Below, piece after piece: positions 46,624 through 57,700 of a stretch of 64,000 nucleotides of DNA. The stretch lies in the NCBI RefSeq assembly GCF_036370855.1, contig NW_026991398.1, forward strand, positions 1,984,001 through 2,048,000. The letters run 5' to 3'. The stretch's first letter is position 1. Each line of letters starts with the position of its first letter. This DNA is from Dromaius novaehollandiae (lineage: Eukaryota; Chordata; Aves; Casuariiformes; Dromaiidae). The notes beneath the pieces are model-generated. The model was given only the letters and a program-made list of their open reading frames with translations, ran no database searches and was not told the origin of the DNA. The translations under genes and the position numbers were made by a program.

Positions 46624-49200
46624 GTGCTCTTCAAAAGTAGAAATCCTTGGCATTTCTACTGTGAGTCCTGAGAGGAAAGCATGCACTGTCACTTGGAGTG
46701 GGGACATCTCCACTGTCTAGTAGTCTCATTCCTACCTGTCCTGTGCTTGTACCTCTTTAAGCTGGAGCATGCTGTTCCACCAAAAGAAAACCAGCCCCTG
46801 CTGAGAGCAGAGCAGTCCAGTTTCAAAGTGCAGATCTCCAACCTTCTCTGCCTTTCTCCAGGCACCTGAGGGAGGTCTCCACACTCCTCTTCTAGCCAAG
46901 GATACACAGGGCTCTTTTCAGATGCCCATTGACAGCCTCCCACCACCATCTCCATGCTCTCAGCATCTCTGCTGCTTCATAGAGATGCTATGAGATCACA
47001 GAGATGCTATGAGACAGCAGTGCCTTTCTGGAGGGCAGCTCACAGCCCAGCAGGACCCAACAGAGAAACAGTCAAAGGACCGTTAGGACTGAAGATGGGC
47101 TCTCCTTAAAGGAGTCAGCTCATTTCCCAACTCCACGGACTGCATTTCCTTTATCTGCACAAGTTTGAAGGGGGCTGGGGCAACCTCATTTCCATGCAGA
47201 CTCCTCTGCTGCACAACTCGCAATGTCAGCGTGTGAACTTCATCTGAAACCCTCAGCCCCAGGCAGATCGAGAGAAGAACAGGAGCAGCATGGACAGGAG
47301 GGAAAAAAAGGAGCAACATCACTATCCTAGTGCCAAAGGAGGCAAGGAGAGAGACAGACAGACAGGCACTCGGGAAAGCCTTCACCTTACCCAGCTGGAC
47401 GTGCCACCTCGCAGACAGCGACATTTGCAGAGCAGTCACTCTCAGCCCCTTTGTCGGGCAGCACAAAACAGGCCCATGACAGCTGAGAGGCCCCTCTCCT
47501 CTGCCAGAGGTCTGGCTGCAGAGGAGGCTGCTCATGCCCTGGATGTCACGACTGTCAGGGCAGAGGCTCTGCTGGGTGGGAGAGAAGACATGGGGGAGTG
47601 CTCAGAGGAAGGTGTCTGCATCGGAGGGATTGACCATGACTTGCCCAAATCCACCCTCCCATGACGATTGTGTTCACTGTTCCCTCTCATTCCCTGCCCA
47701 TCTCTGCTGCCTGGCACTGTCCCTGCTGCCTGGAGCTTTCTCGATCCCAACATCTTTTCCCTGTCGGTGCTCACAGACCCCGTCCCACCCTCCATGTGCA
47801 CAGTTCTGCCCTACAGAAACTACTCAGGACAGGGCACTTGCCAGGGGCATCTCTGCATGCAGGTCCTAAGGAGCAGGTCACATAAACCCTGATGAGACCA
47901 TAAAGGTGCTGCTGGTGCTGTCTGTAGGCTGAGGTGGGGTTGAAGGGGTTTGCTGACCTTTCTCACAGACCTACTGATCTCTGAGAGTGAAGGTTAGTGA
48001 GTCCCAGTCCCTTGCCAAACCAGCAAACTCTTTCCCTTTTTCTCCCTGCCAAATTAGGAAACTGAAAGCCCTGGAAGGGAAACTCCTTCCCTTTCAAGTA
48101 GCCTTTTTTTTTCACCTTCCCCTGTGGTGCAGGGACACTGCTCTGAATCACAGCCCTGGGCAGATCTTGGTGCATGTCCCAGCTTCACAGCCCTGCACCG
48201 TCCCTGGCAGAAGGCAGCAGCATGCCCTGTGCCTGTGACGGTGTGACAGGGAAGCCCTGCTCTAAAGCATCACCTCCCCCGTACTGGAGAAGCTGGGATA
48301 GCGATCCTTAAAAACTGATCATTCGTGCTGCAGTGGGTTTAGAAGATCCCTGCAGGAGCCTCAGTACCATTGCCCTGCAGCCAGAGGCTTACCGTGTCAA
48401 GGGCTGTGGAGATTTCTCCCACAAGCAGCTCTCCTCTGTCCTCCCACTCCACACTGCCTTGCACTTCTTTCTGCCTTCTCTCATCTCATGTCAGCAGCAG
48501 CAGGCAGTGCCCGCAGCCCTGCTGCTCTTTGCAGAGGAGCTGCTCCTGCACACAGCTGTGTCTGGGCAGTGCTGCCAGGTTGCCATGAGCTCCCTCCATC
48601 CCAGGAGCCTGGCCCCACTCAGGAGCAGGGTCCAGCTGAAGGCCTGAATTTCTCTGTCCCTTGTGCTCCCTCCTCCTGGGAAATGTTCACTGATGTAAAG
48701 CAAAATAATCACCTTTGGTCCCTCCCTAAACAATACAGAGAGACCAGCTACAGCACTGTCACTTGTTTCATCAGAGGATGGTTCTCTATGAGAGATGGAA
48801 AGTTCCCACGATGGAAATCCATATTCCCATCTCTTAAGTAGGCAGGACAGCTAGAAGGGGACAGGAAGGGAGCTCATTTTCCCATGGTTCAGGTGTTGAT
48901 TCAGATGAGTCAGTCTGGGCATCTCATGACACTTTAGAGGCCCCTGGGATGCAGTGGCATTCAACTAACTCCTGTGAACTCCACAAAGACACAGGAGGTG
49001 GGATTCCCCTTCCCAAAACTGAAGTGAGCACCACATAGGTGTCTGCCTGGGAGCTCCTTGTCTAAGCTCCCATTACGATCACTGGAGATGGAGGGTGGGA
49101 GTCAGTTGCTCTCACACAAACACCTGGTGACAGTTGAAGAGACAGAGGTGGTCCAGGCATGTGCCAGTGTCTGCTTGCTCTGGTGGAGCGACTATGAAAC

Positions 49201-49809
49201 TGTTAAAGAATATTGGACTGGGGCTGTCTAGAGGTAGCCGCTTAGCACAACTTCTATAAAACTGGCTTAGCATGAGGAGCTAAATTTGCTGCAGCCTTAG
49301 GCTGCACTCAGAGAACATGAGGAACTTTCACTTAGTTCAGTAAAAGAGGCCCCAGAACTGGTTCAAGCTGGGAAGATAAGGGAGTTCCAAGCGGTCTGCA
49401 TTCCTCTGTCTCACACTCCGAAAGGGAGGGTGTCAAGGCTTTGAAATAAGACCAGTGCAGGGCATTAGGACCTGGAGGGACAAAGCCGCCTCTCACTGCT
49501 GGGGCAGTGTTAGTTGTTATGGTCTGGAACTATCTCCTCCAGACCTGGAGAAACAACGATAGGATTCAATAGGGAATGGGAAGACCCCAGACCTCAATAT
49601 TACTCTTGGTACGAACTATCACGTGAGGGGTGGAGAACTTAGATTGAAAAGTTATAATTGCCCAGGAGTTTCTCTGTTTGGGTCCCTCTCCAGAGGCACC
49701 CAGCTTGAGCTGTCATTTGCTGCTGTACCACTTAGAGTAAATGAGTCTGTGATACTCCGCGTCTGAGACTCTGCTTTGGGAAACCTAGGGTCAGAGGCCA
49801 TCTTTAACA
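49201..49809 (+). mobile_element. Solo LTR, family 1, at the B/C unit junction
   Basis: Begins TGTTAAAGAATATTGG and ends CTTTAACA, with the same termini and body as the LTR at 13135-13865 (shared TAGAGGTAGCCGCTTAGCAC, GGAGGGTGTCAAGGCTTTGA and other blocks) but about 120 bases shorter in the middle. Left flank GAAAC and right flank CTGCC do not match, so no target-site duplication is visible. The left flank belongs to unit B's 5' region and the right flank to unit C's 3' region. Confidence 0.75.
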
Positions 49810-49889
49810 CTGCCCCTTGCCTGCCAGCAGTGCAGCTCATGGGAAAGGCAGAGCCTGTCTCTGTGCCCGGGGTCTTTCCATTCATGGAG

Positions 49890-49975
49890 TTGCAGAGGAG
49901 TTTTGGTGGGATCAGAGCCCCGGAGGTCTCCAGTCCAACCTCCCACGCACAGCAGGGCTGCTTAGAGCCCTACGC
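49890..49975 (-). mobile_element. CR1 3' tip in unit C
   Basis: Counterpart of 43110-43204 (GGAGGTCTCCAGTCCAACCT). A shared ancient CR1 remnant marking the 3' border of both units. Confidence 0.55.
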
Positions 49976-52488
49976 TCTTGTCTGTGATCTCTGAACTGCA
50001 CCTGACCCTGGTTACCATCCCCAAACTTGCTCTGCTCCTCTTGTCCAAGCACTGCAGGACGGCACCTCTCGTTGGTGGAACAACTCTGCCCTGCCTGCCT
50101 TGCCGGCACCCTCGGCTCCCAGCTCCCCTTCCCACACGCAGCAGCCCAGCTCTTGCTGCTCCCAGCACTCCAGTGCTCTGTAGCAGAGCATTGTGGTGCT
50201 CCATTGAGTGCACCTTTAAGCAGCATTAAGTGGTGCTTAGACACTCAAGGTGTGATACAGAAACAGCTGCTTTCATAACTACACATTAAAAAGCACACCC
50301 CAAGTGGCTGCTCTCACTTTTTCATCTAGTTAAGACTCCATGTGCAGCGTCACCCAGGTAGGGGGTCCAAATCCAAAGCACTCCTTACTTCTTTAAGTGG
50401 GCTGTCAGGCAAGAGTTGCTGCTGTGTCTCTATGGCCAATGTTTTCACTTAAAACCTTCTCTGGGATCTGCTTGGGTCCCAGCTTCCCTTGCCAAGGCTT
50501 TCCTGACCATAGTCAGACACAGGTCTGAGGCAGAGATGGGGAGTCAGGTCAGCAGGATGGGGACAGGGTCAGGTCAGCACCCAAGAGGTGCAGGGCCAAG
50601 GACAGGCATATCCACAGCATAGCTCAGGCACAGCCCAAGGACAAGGGCAGCAGATCCCTGGCATGGGGGACGAGGCCCTGCAATGAAGCTGGTCACTGTC
50701 TCCCCTGCTCTTGTGCCCAGCAGATCCCCCTCCCTCTCTGCCTGCAGCCCCTCCATGCCCACCCCACTGCCCAGCACAGCACCAGAGCCCTGGCCCTGCA
50801 GCCCCTCCAGCAGCTCCTGCTGCCCTGGGCACAGAGCCGCCTGTCCCAAGCTGGTGCACAGAGAAACCTTCTTCTTCTTCTCATTTGCTCTCTCTGAACG
50901 CTGCCCTGCTTTTCTCCTGGGACATCCCTGCTCCCCAGAGAGCCTTTCCCCAGGCAGATGTGTCTGTGCTGGCCTGGCCATTCCTGCACCCCTGCCCTGT
51001 GCTCCCCACAGGGCCTCAGTCTGTTGATGCTGCTCTGCAGAGTGAGCGGCTGTGGGGCCACAGGGTGACTCCTGACTCAGCTCTGGCCATGCTGGTCAGG
51101 GCAGGAAGCAGACCCAGCTGGACAGGGATCACTGATACTCCTGATGCGTGTCTGTGCTCATGGATGGTGCTCAGAGTGACCCAGGACATTTGCAATTGCA
51201 GATGTGTTTGGGTGGGCACTAGCTCCAGCCTGTGGTGTTTCACTGCAGGTGCAGGAATCACTCTCCAGTACCCCTGCCCTGGGCCTCCTGGGTCCCCACT
51301 GCCTCTCCTGCAATTGCAGAGCCCTCGTTTCCCCATGCATACCTGGATTTAGTGCTTTACCTTCTGGTTACTCCACCATGGACCATCCCTCACTTTGTGA
51401 GGCTGCAATCACAGCCCACCCCATGGGACACGCTGTCCCTGGAGATCCCCTGGGCTCTCGTGGGGTTCAGATTCCCCTCCAGAAGGATGGGCATCTCTCA
51501 TCAGCGCTGTCACCTGTGGGACAGCCCCAGGCAGACATTTCAGAGACCATTGCCCATCTCCACTGGCACTGGTCACTGAGAAATGAGCTCTGAGTGCAGC
51601 CCTCAGTTGCTAACAGATCACCCAGGGACTCTGAGCTCATCCCCTAGAACCCCTGGAGTTCACAAGCAGAACACCAACCTCTTAGCGGTGCAATCCCTGG
51701 GGCGTATTTTTGACTCCATCTTCTGAAGAAAGGCCAGACTTCAGGCACGTCACAGGGGAGATCCCCTTTTATTACAGAAATGTCATTGTGGAGATCAGGT
51801 CTGGCATAAGGGTGCCCATTGCCTAGTACTGCCTGTACTTCCTGGACACACGCACATGGAAACACAAGCCTACCACCACCAGGTCATGAGAACTCCTGGG
51901 CCATATCCACAGAACAGAGCACAGAAGGCCAGCATGGAAATGAAGAGAAAACTCTGAAAAGAGAAAGTCCTGCTGCTGTGGGTGGATGTGTCTCCAGGAA
52001 AGCTGCAGCCCCCCCAGGAAGGCTGCAGTGAGGAAATGCCTGCTGTGGCAGTGGGGGGATGATACTGCCAAGCACGGGGTCTGTCCCCACAAGCTGCTGC
52101 CTGACTCCCCTCCCCTCCCCTCCCCCTCCACTTGTGGTGTTGGAGCACTTTAGAGGGAAGGGACCAGCCCACGGTGACACTTGGCTGCCACCCTCACAGC
52201 AGAAGGGTGTGAGATCACACCCTGACTGTGACCCAGGGGACATGGGACCCATGGTCTCACCCGGCCTGCACTCGTCTGAGCCTGACTCTGTGCCCCTGAG
52301 CTCCCTTGGTGTCAGCGCCAGAAGAGACACTGCAAAGGGAAACTCTCCTCATTGCACTGAGGGCATCCGAGGGAGCTCAGACTAGGGGGCTCTGAGGTTC
52401 CCCAGTTGCTGCTGATGAAGGGGGAAACCGGGCTTCCTGCTTCAACACCGTCCCTGGGTCAGATTCAAATGAGAGATTCTTGAGTAGA

Positions 52489-52844
52489 CATAACTGTTGG
52501 GGAATGGCTTGAGGAACAGGGACACAGTTCTATGGAGATGCTTGTATAGGTGCTAGCTTGAGGAAAATTACAGAGGTTTTGAACTTTACTTGACCTTTAG
52601 TTACAGCACAGTGTAGGTAACAAACAGCACACCACTAATGGACACTGGAAGTCCCTGGCAGTCGGCCAAGAGACTTGTCAGGAGGGCGTGTACAATTCTT
52701 ATCCAATGGATGTGCGCCAAGTATGTAATCGAGAGTCGAATGAGCTATATAAGCTGTGCTTGTTACCAATAAAGTTGAAGCTTGTTTATCACCCATACTG
52801 GGTTATCTCTTGCTTCCCTCGTCTGTCCTGCCCCGACACATAAC
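52489..52844 (+). mobile_element. Solo LTR, ERVK/alpharetrovirus-like, with perfect 6-bp TSD
   Basis: LTR body 52495-52838 (344 bases), TGTTGGGGAATGG...CCCCGACA. Perfect 6-base direct repeats CATAAC flank it (52489-52494 and 52839-52844). TATA box CTATATAAG near 52745-52753 and AATAAAG poly(A) signal at 52768-52774 show the U3-R-U5 order on the + strand. Gene C's 3' end lies 120 bases beyond it on the opposite strand, so LTR-driven transcription would run antisense into gene C. Units A and B lack it, so it is younger than the duplication. Confidence 0.9.
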
Positions 52845-52957
52845 ATGAACCTGATTTTTTTTTTTAAGCAAAAAGAGAAAAATAAGAAAGAAAGAAATGC
52901 AAAACACACAGATTTGATGGGAGGTACCCTGAGGAATTGATGCAAAATGGACAGTTA

Positions 52958-53890
52958 TCAGTGCTGAGATTGGGCCCATTGAATCAGTTTCTTCAGGGCA
53001 TCCTGGAGCTCCTTGTTCCTCATGCTGTAGATGAGGGGGTTCACTGCTGGAGGCACCACCGAGTACAGAACAGTCACCACCAGATCCAGAGCTGGGGAGG
53101 AGAGGGAGGGGGGCTTCAGGTAGGCAAACAGTGCAGTGCTGAGAAACAGGGAGACCACGGCCAGGTGCGGGAGGCACATGGAAAAGGCTTTGTGCCGGCC
53201 CTGCTCAGAGGGGATCCTCAGCACAGCAGTGAAGATCTGCACGTAGGACAGCACAATGAAAATGAAACACCCAAAGGCTAAACAAAGACTAACAACAAGA
53301 AGGCCAAGTTCCCTGAGGTAGGCATCTGCGCAGGAGAGCTTGAGGATCTGGGGGATTTCACAGAAGAACTGGTCCACTGTGTTGCCTTGGCAGAGTGGTA
53401 TTGCAAATGTGTTAGCAGTGTGCAGGAGAGCATTGAGAAAACCACTGGCCCAGGCAGCTGCTGCCACTTTGACACAAGATCTGCTGTCCATGAGGATCCC
53501 ATAGTGCAGGGGTCTGCAGATAGCGACAAAGCGGTCATAGGCCATGACTGTGAGAAGATAATAGTCTGCTGAACCTAAGAAAAAGAAGGAAAAGAGCTGG
53601 GCAGCACATCCTGGGTAGGAAATGGCCCTGGTGTCCCACAGGGAATTGGCCATGGATTTGGGGACAGTGGTGGAGATGGAGCCAAGGTCGAGGAGGGAGA
53701 GGTTGAGGAGGAAGAAGTACATGGGGGTGTGGAGGCGGTGGTCGCAGGCTATGGCTGTGATGATGAGGCCGTTGCCCAGGAGGGCAGCCAGGTAGATGCC
53801 CAGGAAGAGCGCGAAGTGCAAGAGCTGCAGCTCCCGTGTGTCTGAGAAACCCTGGAGGAGGAACTCACTGAAAGAGGTGTCGTTGGACAT
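52958..53890 (-). CDS. Olfactory receptor, OR14-like (gene C)
   Basis: Intact 310-residue odorant GPCR. Glycosylation site NDT at 3-5; GN at 39-40; HTPMYFFLLNLS at 54-65; MAYDRFVAIC at 116-125; Cys95-Cys177 expected disulfide; HKAFSMC at 233-239; PPAVNPLIYSMRNK at 280-293; C-terminus KLIQWAQSQH. The upstream ATG (53909-53907) is out of frame in this copy, which fixes the start at 53890 and supports the equivalent starts in genes A and B. The TM3 stretch at 101-111 (SFFFLGSADYY) differs sharply from genes A and B while TM6-TM7 are nearly identical, as expected if the ligand pocket diverged after duplication. Confidence 0.96.
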   Translation of the reverse strand: MSNDTSFSEFLLQGFSDTRELQLLHFALFLGIYLAALLGNGLIITAIACDHRLHTPMYFFLLNLSLLDLGSISTTVPKSMANSLWDTRAISYPGCAAQLFSFFFLGSADYYLLTVMAYDRFVAICRPLHYGILMDSRSCVKVAAAAWASGFLNALLHTANTFAIPLCQGNTVDQFFCEIPQILKLSCADAYLRELGLLVVSLCLAFGCFIFIVLSYVQIFTAVLRIPSEQGRHKAFSMCLPHLAVVSLFLSTALFAYLKPPSLSSPALDLVVTVLYSVVPPAVNPLIYSMRNKELQDALKKLIQWAQSQH

Positions 53891-53913
53891 TGGCTCCCAC
53901 TAGGCATGGGGGA

Positions 53914-53942
53914 CTGTCCAAAGAGGAAAATAGAGGGACATG
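53914..53942 (-). promoter_or_regulatory. Predicted 3' splice site of OR14 gene C
   Basis: Minus strand reads CTCTATTTTCCTCTTTGGACAG, with AG at 53914-53915, 24 bases before the start codon. Same position and sequence style as in gene B. Confidence 0.5.
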
Positions 53943-54326
53943 TTAGGAGAGACTTTTAAAGGAAAATGAATAAATTAATAAAACATTCCATTTCTCATTA
54001 AAATCCCACATTGCTTCTCTCTTTATAGGGAAGCCCTTTGCCCACTTCCCTTGCTTGAGTTCTGGTTTGTGCTGGCTGAGAGTGTCATGAGGAGCAGGGA
54101 CATTAGCCCACGCGCTCCGGTAGAGTCCGTCCTGCCGTACCTGAAGAGGGTTCATTGGAATGGGGGTGACTAGCTCTGACATTCACAATTTCTGTCAAAT
54201 GAAATCCACTCGTCTTGTGGAAGGGCTTTTCAGCATCTTCACTCCCAATTCTAAGGAATGAGGGTTGCAGAAATGACTTTTGGGTATTTTCTTAATATTA
54301 TTTATTTTCTTTGAGATGTCCTGTCA

Positions 54327-54336
54327 CCCCTGGGGA
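54327..54336 (-). promoter_or_regulatory. EBF/Olf-1-like site upstream of gene C
   Basis: CCCCTGGGGA about 437 bases upstream of the start, at the same alignment position as in unit B. The aligned site in unit A (around 19655-19664) reads CTCCTAGGTA and no longer fits the consensus. Confidence 0.35.
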
Positions 54337-57300
54337 GTGCCCCTTAAAAGGAGAAATCCTTGGCATTTCTACTGTGAGCCCTGAGAGGAAAGCATCCTCT
54401 GTCACTTGGTGCAGAGGGAGGACAGCCAGTGTGTCTATTAGTCTCATTCCCAGCTCTCCTGTGCTCACACCTCTTTGAGCTGGTGGATGATGTTACCCTC
54501 AAAACAAACAAGTCCCTGATGAGAGCAGAGGAGTCCAGTTTCAAAGTGCAGATCTCCAACCTTCTCTCCCTTTCTCAGGGCACCTGAAGGAGGTCTCCAC
54601 ACTCCCCTTCTAACCAAGGACACACAGGGCTCTTTTCAGATGCCCATATACAGCCTCCCACCATCACCTTCATACTCTCGGCATCTCTGCACCTTCTTCG
54701 TGGGTGTCTCAGATATCACAGATATGCTATGAGACAGCAGTGCCTTTCTGGAAGGCAGCTTAAAGCCTGACAGGACACCACAGGGAAATGGTCAAAGGAC
54801 CATTAGGAATAAAGATGGGCTCTCCTTAAGGGAGAGTCAGCTCAGTTCCCATTCCCACGGACTGCATTTCCTGGAGCTCCACAGGTTAGAAGGGGTCTGG
54901 GGCAACCTCATTCCCATGCAGATCCCTCTGCTGCACAACTTGCAGCATCAGCGTCTGAACTGCAGCTGAAAACCCCCAACCCCAGAAAGCCTAAGAGCAA
55001 GAACAGGAGCAGCCTGGAGAGGGGAGGAAACAAGGAGCAACACGATGATCCTGCTGCCAAGGGAGGCAAGGAGAGAGGGAGAGAGAAAGGGGGACTTGGG
55101 AAAGCCTTCCCCTTCCCCAGCAGGGCATTGCACCATGAAGACAGTGACATTGCAGGACAGTTGCTCTCAGGCCCATTGTCGGGCAGCATGAGATGAGCTT
55201 GTAGCAGGAGAGATGCCCCTCTCCTCTGGCAGAGGTCTGGCTGCAGAGGAGGTGGCTGATGCCCTGGACCCCATGGCTGTCAGGACAGAGGCTCTGCTGG
55301 GCTTCCCTGCCCATCTCTGCTGCCTGGAGCTGTCCCTGCTGGCAGCTCTTTCTCTGTCCCAAGATCCCATCCTACCCTGGCTGTCCTCAGTTCTACCTTT
55401 CAGAGCTCAGTCCTGCCTTACAGAAACCTCTTGTACAGGGCACTGGCCAGGGGCTTGCTGAGGTTTTTCACAGATCTCTGTCTGAGAGGGAAGGTTTAGG
55501 AGTCCCAGTTCTTTGTCAAACCAGAAAACTCTTTCATTTTGTTGCCCTGCAAAAATTAGGGAACTGAAAGCACATACCCTAAAAGGAAAGGTCCTTCCAT
55601 TCCAAGTAGCCCTTGCCCTGAGCTCCCTCTTGAAAAGTCCCCTCAGGAATGTGGTCAGGGTGAGCTGGAGCTGTGAGCAGCTGTGACCCTGACCCACACA
55701 GCACCCTCTGAGCAGGGGAATGAACCTGCCCTGCCACCCAGAGCTTCTCCCCGCAGTGCCATGGGCAGCTCCCCAGGCAGGCTGAGGGCTGACCCTTGCA
55801 GGCAGCAGAGTCACTGCCCCAGGCACACAGCACCCTGGGGTGCAGGGACGCTGCTCTGAATCACAGCCCTGTGCAGACCTGGGTGCACTCCCTGGCTTCA
55901 TACGCCTGCAGCCATCTCCGGAAGACGAGAGCAGGATGTCCTGTCCCTGTGATGCTGTGGCAGGAATCCTGCTCTGAAGCACCTCCCCCTCCTCTACAAA
56001 GGAGAAGCCAGAAGAGCGATCCTTAAAATTCCAGTCATTGGATAGGCTGGGTTCAGAAGACCCCTCCAGGAACCTCAGTAACATCGCCCTGCAGCCAGAA
56101 ACTTACTGTGTCAAGGGCTGTGAAGATTTCCCCCACGAGGAGCTCTCCTCTGTCCTCCCACTCCACACTGCCTTGCACTTCTCTCTGCCTTCTCTCAGCT
56201 CATGTCAGCAGCAGCAGGCAGTGCCCGCAGCCCTGCTGCTCTTGGCAGAGGAGCTGCTCCTGCACACAGCTGTGTCTGGGCAGTGCTGCCAGGTTGCCAT
56301 GAGCTCCCTCCGTCCCAGGAGCCTGGCCCCACTCAGGAGCAGAGGCCCAGCTGAAGGCATGAATGTCCCTGTCCCTTGTGCTCCCTCCTCCTGGGAAATG
56401 TTCACTGAGGTAGACCAAAATAATCACCTTTGGTCCCTCTCTAAACAATACAGAAAGACCAGTTACAGCATTGTCACTTATTTCATCAGAGGATGGTTAT
56501 CTACGAGAGGTGGAAATGTCCCATTCTGGAAACCCCTATTCCCATCTCTAAACTAGGCAGGACACCTAGAAGGGGACAAGAAGGGAGGTCATTTACCCAT
56601 GGTTTGGGTTTTCATTCAGCTCGTTTAGAAGCCCCTGGGCTGGAATGGGATGCAGCTCCCTCCCATGAACTCCACAAGCACACAGAAGGCGAGATTCCCC
56701 TTGCTCAAGCTGATGTGAGCACAACAGAGGTGTCTGCCTGGGAGCTCCTTGCCTAAGCTCCCATTGTAATCACTGGAGATGGAGGATAGGAGTCAGTTGC
56801 TCAAACACAAACACCTGGTGACAGCTGACGAGACAAATGTGGTCCCAGGCATATGTCGGTGTCTGCTTGCTCTGACAGAGCAACTGGGAGACCTGTATCC
56901 TTCTACAGCATCAGCATAGGGCAAATTGGAGAATTTCCTTGGCCATCTGAAGTGACCCCAGATGCCTTCTGCTACTATGAGAGCTCCACTCACTATAAAT
57001 GTGAGACACAGGCAGCTCCCTACAGTGGAAACTGTTGATGTACTCCAGTGCATAACATTGATTCAATGGCATAGAAATAGGCCTGCAGGGCCTATATGCC
57101 TGTGGTGTCCAGCACAACCATGTCTCCAGCAGATACAGCATGGCACCTACAGGAAAAGCATGCCCCTTTCGAATGGCTCTGGGCCAGTGCCCCAGGGCAT
57201 CTCAGGTTTCCTACCTGTGCCCAAACAACTGGATCCTACCTCTGCCTTTAGGGAAAGTCCATCCTGTCTACATTCAAATGTGCTGCATAAATGGGAGGCA

Positions 57301-57419
57301 CATCACACCAAGGTCTCTGCTCTAGTCTCTGCACACTCAAACCCTTCCTGCTCTCCTCCCCATGAACATCTTCTCACTGCCTCAGATGATAGGAACAGGG
57401 ACTGTGCTAATGATGTCCT

Positions 57420-57700
57420 CAGGGTGGCTGTCCAGGCCCAGCGACTTCTTCAGTGGCACCTTGTCCTGCCTGGAGATTGGTTCACCTCTGTCACAGGCCC
57501 CACGGTGCTGCAGAGTCAGCGCAGGCAGCAAACCCCTCTCCTGCCATTCCTGTACAGCCCAGCTCTGTTTCTCCCTGGCCTTGGGCACTGCAGGGTTTGC
57601 TCTCTTAGTGGGAACCTCCTTTCACCATTACATTGCCATCTGCTATCTATGCCAGCATGGCTTTGCTCAGAAATGGGGCCATTGTACACACGGTGTCCTT
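57420..57700 (+). pseudogene. Decayed OR-like fragment (TM2-TM3), unit C
   Basis: Plus-strand text 'FFSGTLSCLEI' near 57450, 'DWFTSVTGPTVLQSQ' near 57475-57520 in another frame, and 'LALGTAGFALLVGTSF' then 'HHYIAICY' near 57575-57650 resemble the TM2-TM3 part of a non-gamma-c OR with DRY replaced by HHY. Two frame changes and no other OR domain. Homologous and inverted to 16110-16380, in the same position relative to the OR14 gene. Confidence 0.45.

Larger units (their letters stand above)
43110..49200 (-). repeat. OR14 duplication unit B
   Basis: Unit holding gene B: 3' flank 43110-45240, gene, then 5' flank 46190-49200. It is in the same orientation as unit C and homologous to it along the whole length, except for a private solo LTR (43205-43555) and a 924-base absence relative to unit C. 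Its upstream edge ends abruptly at the family-1 LTR at 49201, whereas unit C continues for another ~1 kb to the decayed OR fragment. Confidence 0.8.

Noticed and set aside
48370-48680. Possible conserved exon shared by three units (also 17400-17700 and 56100-56400)
   Set aside because: Nucleotide identity is high but no frame is favoured and stops differ; better explained as duplicated flank.
55407-56084. 225-codon minus-strand frame
   Set aside because: Lies in the 5' flank of unit C; the aligned regions in A and B contain stops and frame changes.
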